DNA from: Epiperipatus broadwayi
Lineage: Eukaryota > Onychophora > Udeonychophora > Euonychophora > Peripatidae
Assembly: GCA_028023455.1 (NCBI GenBank)
Contig: JAQFVV010006727.1
Span: 355,908-419,907, forward strand
Direction: 5' to 3'
Length of the DNA stretch: 64,000 nt
Position numbers and translations under genes: made by a program. Below the pieces are notes generated by a model. It made no database searches. It was not told the DNA's origin and saw only the letters and a list, made by a program, of their open reading frames with translations. Shown piece after piece: positions 58,511-64,000 of this stretch. Position 1 is the stretch's first letter. Each line of letters starts with the position of its first letter.

Positions 58511-60630
58511 GTAGGTCATGTTATATATTATTTTTTTCTGCATTTTATGACGAATGTGATGAAGCTGTCTATGAAATTGTCATTTTAGGCTATACCTTTC
58601 AAAATTGAGAGTTTGTGAACCAATGTAAAAATAAAGATTTTAAAAATGTGAAAAATATCATTTTTTTTTAATTATTTTTTGTGGTAATGACTACTTTATC
58701 AGCTTTATAACATTCTTTCATATTTGCACTTTATAAAAATGTATGTATATATATTTATTTATTGTAATAAATTAGACATTTTATTTAAAATTGTAGGTCC
58801 TGTAATTTTTTTTGAAAATTAAAAATGGCCGTTCAGGTCTCTATGGGTTAATCAATAAACATGGACAATTATAATAATTATAATATGATGTTGTTTGGGT
58901 TAAGTAAGCAATAATATGATTCAAAGATAGTAAAAAAATAATTAATAGATGATAAACATAGACAGAAGATATAAGTAAAGAATGCTTATTGTAAAGAAGT
59001 ATAATTTTATTCCTTAAAAAAGCAGTTATCTTTGCCCAACTCTAGATATTATGATTTCAGGCTTTTGCCTTAATCCGTAATGTTAAGGTTCAAATCTGAA
59101 ATTAATAATTATGCTCCTTTATACTATTTTAGCTCAAATTCTGAAATTTATTAAAAAAGTTCTAAAGTTTTAAATATTAGCAATTCACTTACATAGTTAT
59201 ATAGAGCTAACATCAAGCCAGTTTTCATATAACTTAGAGATTTCAGTTCTATGACAACTATATTATCTGCTGTCCAATAACTACTCAAGCTTATAGTAGA
59301 TGGCTCTATAGATTAGTCTTGGAAGCATATGAGAGATATTTTTTAAAAATAATTAAAAACTGGTTTGAATAATATTTGCCCATAGTGGAGATTAAAGAAT
59401 AATTAAGAAATCTAGAATTGTCAATCATGCATATCATTTTATCACTTTATCATATCATAAGATAGAGGTAAATATTTTACATATATAAAATTCTATGTGT
59501 TAAAAATATGATTTAATGATAATATACAATTTTTATAAGTCTATTTTGTGTAATGTAATCAGTTTGGCTTATTTCTTTTTCTGACTATAATTTGTTTTAT
59601 ATGACTTTGTTTTTATTAAAATTTTCTTAATATTTATATATTTTGAAATTTTGGTTTAAATATATACAATTTTGCTTAGTAACTAAAGGCTGCTATATAC
59701 ACATATCCACAATCACCACATTAAAAATTGGGATCATTAGCTAAAGAAAAGAAGAGAATATACATTTAAATGTGTCTATACATTGGTCCATAATTGCTTA
59801 ATATTAAGAGATAATTATGTATATACCAAAATCCATGAATTTTGCATATTTAATGTTCATATGTCATTTTAATATTTCAAAATAAATACATACAAAATAC
59901 ATATAAAGGAAAGCTTGGTTTAATACTTCAACAACATAGTATGCTGAGCATGCTTTGATATCCATAGCAATTGATTAATAGTCTGCTTGTGTTAAAATTC
60001 TAACTGTTTAGTGTCTATGTGATTGATTGAATTTATTTGAAATTCTCTGTTGTTATATATATATATTGTTCACTATTAACTATATTAGATATTATGTAAG
60101 TAGCCATCTGATAATCAATTATTTAGTCCTACATTTTAAGACTGATATAATTTAACCAGGGTATGATAACAAAAATGTAGACATTAAAAAAATAATTAAA
60201 TCACCCTTCATTATAGAATAATGTCTTCTACAGAGATCACAACATTCCATTACAATATATTAATTTGAAGATTTTCACAGATTTTTAGTTTTAAATAACA
60301 ATTTAATAGAATTTCTCTATATAATTTCATATATAAAATTTCAGTTATGATGTAAGCAAGCAAAGTACAAATTAAAAACAGGCATGGCAAATTGAAGACA
60401 TACTACTTAATAATATTAATTCTCCAATCATGTTTAAATAAAAAAAGGAATCCACTTTTACTTTAATATCCCAAATTAAATATGGATTGTCTATTGTATG
60501 TTATTAAAAACTCACAGTTGCTGGTATTTGAAAAGTTTAAAATGTTCTAGACATCCAACAATTAATAAAAGATGATTTATTTGGAAATAATAAAATTGCT
60601 TGGAAACATTGAATAATTTATTAAATAATA
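58511..60630. other. AT-rich DNA, nothing firmly recognised
   Basis: GGCCGTTCAGGTCTCTATGGGTTAA near 58828 could be the right end of a piggyBac-like element (CCCATAGAGACC next to TTAA on the minus strand), but no left end was found. FYDECDEAVYEIVILGYTF, open to a stop at about 58608, could be coding. The rest has no recognisable feature. Confidence 0.35.
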
Positions 60631-60633
60631 TAA

Positions 60634-61087
60634 ATGAGTAATTTATTTATACAGTACTATTTTATCTTGTATTTGGAAAGGAGAATGCACCTCAAAAGTG
60701 TTTATTACTTAAAAGTGTGTGCACAATGGTTGATCCCTAATGAATATTACAGATTAAATAATATAAAGGAAATTTTTGATAGGAAGACTATTTCTGGAGT
60801 AGTGTATATCACCTCTTGCTTTTATAAAAAGTTATATATAGGTCAGAATAGTTTGAGTTTAAAGGAAAGAATAAAAGTACATAAAAGAAGAGTTAGAAAT
60901 ACATATCTTAGTTCTGCTTTATATATCCATGAATGAGATACACATCACAGTATTAATTTTAATGAGGCTAAGTTTGTTTTCTTTGAAAGAAATTAAATAA
61001 AAAGAATTAAAAAATCTTTAGTATTAAAAAATTATGATTCTGAAACAATTAACTTGTTTAAGAGTTTTTTTAATATTAAGGCTGTGT
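60634..61087 (+). pseudogene. Penelope-like element, C-terminal GIY-YIG endonuclease, broken
   Basis: ISGVVYITSCFYKKLYIGQN followed by SLSLKERIKVHKRRVRN (about 60790-60898) is a PLE-type GIY-YIG core (V-Y-x-I...YIG-x-x...L-x-x-RI-x-x-H). After a stop at 60934 the frame continues with NFNEAKFVFFERN, IKKSLVLKNYDSETINLF, the usual end of the PLE protein, and stops at 61087. The RT part is absent: either the copy is 5'-truncated or the rest has decayed beyond recognition. It is a different, less decayed copy than the PLE at 28.2 kb. Confidence 0.75.
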
Positions 61088-61149
61088 GAGATGTAATTGG
61101 AAATTGTGGATATTTACTATATATTTGTTGATTTGTTTTAGTCCTTTGC

Positions 61150-61190
61150 ATTTGTTAAAGTCTGCTTGAAGCAGTGAAACCAATGGCTGT
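61150..61190 (+). ncRNA. Possible decayed hammerhead in the PLE 3' region
   Basis: CTGCTTGAAGCAG can form a 4-bp hairpin and is followed directly by TGAAACC. A stem II hairpin next to GAAAC, soon after a PLE ORF, is where PLE hammerheads lie. The CTGANGA part is not intact (TTAAAGT stands there), so this is weak. Confidence 0.3.
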
Positions 61191-64000
61191 ATTTTAGAGT
61201 TTATTTTCTTTGACAAGCCTGGTTTGGTTCTGAACTCAGGGTAATTTTTAATTATAAGTATTATAACCTTTAGCTTTGATGGAAGTTAAATGTTCAGTTA
61301 AAACTTTGTGGCAAGAGATCTAAATATATATATATATATATATATATTGTAAATATCAATAGGCCGATATTTTTCATCCCTACAAACATAAAACGTATCA
61401 AGAATAATTTCCTTTTCCACAGCTCTTTCTACATATCTAGCATTATATGCTGGCAGATAAATACACAGATAAAACACTCATTCCTTCAATTCTTTAGAAT
61501 ATGACAACATCCGAAATTTAGGCTGAGAAAATAACAGTTATAAAACTAAATGTTTATTAAGCAAATATAATAATGTACAAAATAGACACACAAACACATA
61601 AATAAGAGTATGAAAAACAATTTAAGTTATATAATATGTTGCTAAAGTTACTACAGATAAATAACATATTAAAATATAACTTTAGCTAACAAGATTACAT
61701 TCAGTTGTTTCAAAATTTAAATAATAATAATTATTATGAATGAAATTTTTTTACACTTTTTTAAATAGCAACAATCTAGAATAAATTAGGTTTTATTACC
61801 TCTAATATCAATATTCTTCTCTTTATTTTTTATTCTCTAGCTACTCTTGAAATTAATTCTCACTCTCAAGATAAAGAGGAGATATATATAAAGATTGAAA
61901 TCCATCTTTAATACTATAAATCAAAACATATATTGTTTCACTTTCACTAAACAGTAACAAATCTGTCACTTCAAGCAATAAGATCTATTACTAGCATATT
62001 CATCATTTGTTCAGTGTGTACATCCCCCTGAGAAGTTCTCAAAGCTCAAAAATTAAATAGATAGACATATAGTATCAAATACATACAACACTAAATCTGT
62101 CCAACTATCTAAGATGAAAGATAATGGTTGACTAATAAAACAATAAAAATAGAGCCACCTCTTCTTTTAACTGGATAGTGCAAAAATCTAATGTGCAAAA
62201 GTTCCTTTTCAAGCTTACTAAATGATCCTAGAGATGAGTCCTAAAAAAGATGCATGTATTAAATATAGAATATGAAAGATAAACAGTTCTTGTAGGGACA
62301 AAACAATTATAATCTCACAATTAATTTTAGTAAACATCCAATGTCCTTAGTTGCATATGCTAACAGAGTTTACTTATATGGTCACTAATATTAATAATAA
62401 ATATTTATAATAATAAATACGCGGAAAGATGAAGCTTCAGCTATTAATTGGTATATTCTGTTATTTATTTCAAGCTACCATCTAAGGTATTTAATCCAAT
62501 GGATAATCTTAACATAGCTTTTCGCAAAAATAGGTCTACTTTCATAAATCTATAGATCGGTATTTGCATACTATTAACCTTAATAAGCTGCCGACATAAT
62601 TGTCCACAGGCAAATTTGTATTTCCTAAAACATTAACTCATATCCGTATACGATCAAGAGAACAAAAAATATGTAATATTAAAGTCCTTCTCATTCGATT
62701 CAGACATCTATATTCTAAAAGTAATAGCTAACAATTATTCTATAAATGATCTATATTTCTAGAATACATATTATTTTTATAAGCATAAAATAAGATTTAC
62801 AAAGTTGAGAATTCCGCAATAAATTATTAAAGTATCAAACAGATAATCAAGTACATGTGATCCTTTTAAATTTTAACTTCACCTTTGCATGCTAAAAATA
62901 TAAGCCAAACAGAGAGCTTTATCAAAGTACAATTTTGTTAAAAAAAGTCTGCATATATACCTTATGATGAAGAAACATTACAGACATCACATACGGGACT
63001 TAAAAAATTATAAAGTTCTTTGCATTTTGGCATCTTCTTTAACAGAGATAAATAAAAAGTAAACAAATAACGTAAGTTTGAAGATTATAAAAAGCCACAC
63101 ATCTTTAAACAAAATTAAAGTGTTAATTTAAATGTTTTAATTAGACAAAAGTGGCAAGACCGATATCTTTATATTTCTATTCAGCCATTCCCCTCATAAA
63201 ATAAAATGTTTGAAGTTCTAGCAATATTTAGATAAAAAGGCTATTGAGAGTTTCACTGTGAATGAATGTTTGGAAGAGAGATATACTCTTGATAGCAGCA
63301 GAAAATAAAAAAGTACACTTGTTGAAATTACAAAGATAATGTTTTTTTATTATTATTAACTATCAGTTTAAAAAAAAAAAAAAAATCTCCCCCACCAATC
63401 AAAAAGGTCACCTTTTATCATCAAAAGCTTAACTCCCACATTTTTACACTTAATCAATTAATATTCAAAAAATCTTCTAAAAAAAAAAAAAAAAAAATCA
63501 TCTTGACCTTCACAATTAAGTCAACTAAATATTAATAAAAAAATGAACTTTTTTTTATAACTTTGAAACAAATGAACATCAATCAACTATTAAATAAATG
63601 GGCTATAATATTATTTAGATTAGTCAAATAATCTACTAATTCAAACATCCATTAATCATTAGTAGCAAATATATTTTTGCAAAATTATTAAAGATAATTA
63701 CTGTAATTTAAATGTTTTATTATAAGTGTAATATGGTTTATTTTCATAAATTAGTATGAAATGAAAAATGAGATAATGATAATATTTCTGCCACATATAA
63801 GTTGCCAGAATATTAAATTATTCCTAACTAAAATATACTCATTATGTCTATGGGTTAAACTATTATAATATTAGTAAAAGGGATGGTGTCAATGAATAAT
63901 AAATCAGAAAACCATTCAACAAACACCAACACTATCTTATAAATAAATAAACAACTTTGCCTCAATCTAACTACTATCATATTCTTTTCCATAATAATCC
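61191..64000. other. Gene-free AT-rich DNA
   Basis: (TA)n near 61323, A15 and A19 runs near 63370 and 63480, and otherwise low-complexity sequence. A few CpGs between 62420 and 62650 stand out, but no motif is recognised. Confidence 0.5.

Noticed and set aside
58828-58851. piggyBac right end next to TTAA
   Set aside because: No partner end was found on the left; a single TTAA in AT-rich DNA is not evidence.

Overview
The window is non-coding, transposon-filled nuclear DNA of an animal, most likely an invertebrate. It is very AT-rich and CpG-poor, with long homopolymer and (TA)n runs. I find no bacterial-style gene, rRNA or intact tRNA gene. Almost every recognisable coding stretch is a broken transposable-element gene: two Tx1/L1-like LINE copies, RTE-like LINE pieces, two Penelope-like elements (PLEs), a mariner, and two hAT elements (one Buster/GTF2IRD2-like, one ZMYM1-like). 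tRNA-derived SINEs of at least two families are also present. The mix fits a lophotrochozoan or cnidarian-type genome, but I cannot name a species.

Layout. 0-9.4 kb: AT-rich DNA, a foldback repeat, the 3' end of a LINE and two SINEs. 9.39-11.45 kb: a CpG-containing LTR-like element with a 4-bp target duplication. 11.9-12.5 kb: a decayed coiled-coil ORF. 12.6-16.33 kb: a Buster-type hAT with both ends and an 8-bp target duplication, carrying a later 1.18-kb insertion of a hammerhead-ribozyme repeat. 18.4-19.2 kb: a second foldback/tandem insertion of the same architecture. 24.6-25.7 kb: a dead mariner. 25.9-27.1 kb: three SINEs. 28.2-29.4 kb: a decayed PLE (reverse transcriptase plus GIY-YIG endonuclease). 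29.9-33 kb: two reverse-strand RTE-like tails. 37.0-39.1 kb: a 5'-truncated LINE with a preserved RT active site. 43.5-44.8 kb: a long inverted repeat made of LINE RT pieces. 45-48.3 kb: more hammerhead-family copies. 49.4-56.5 kb: a ZMYM1-like hAT split by a 3.3-kb LTR-like insertion and by at least one other element. 57.2-58.5 kb: the only promoter-like, CpG-bearing stretch with plausible splice sites. 60.6-61.2 kb: the 3' end of another PLE.

The most interesting system is the family of repeats at 13.1-14.3, 20.8, 45.4 and 48.0-48.3 kb. Its 456-bp unit holds a type I hammerhead-ribozyme fold (stem I, CTGANGA core, stem II, GAAAC, a very short stem III and a GTC cleavage triplet). The best copy is a tandem with an inverted partial copy in front and an 11-bp target duplication. 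This is the arrangement expected of PLE terminal repeats or of small ribozyme-bearing retroelements (retrozymes). Two coding PLEs in the same window could have supplied the enzymes.
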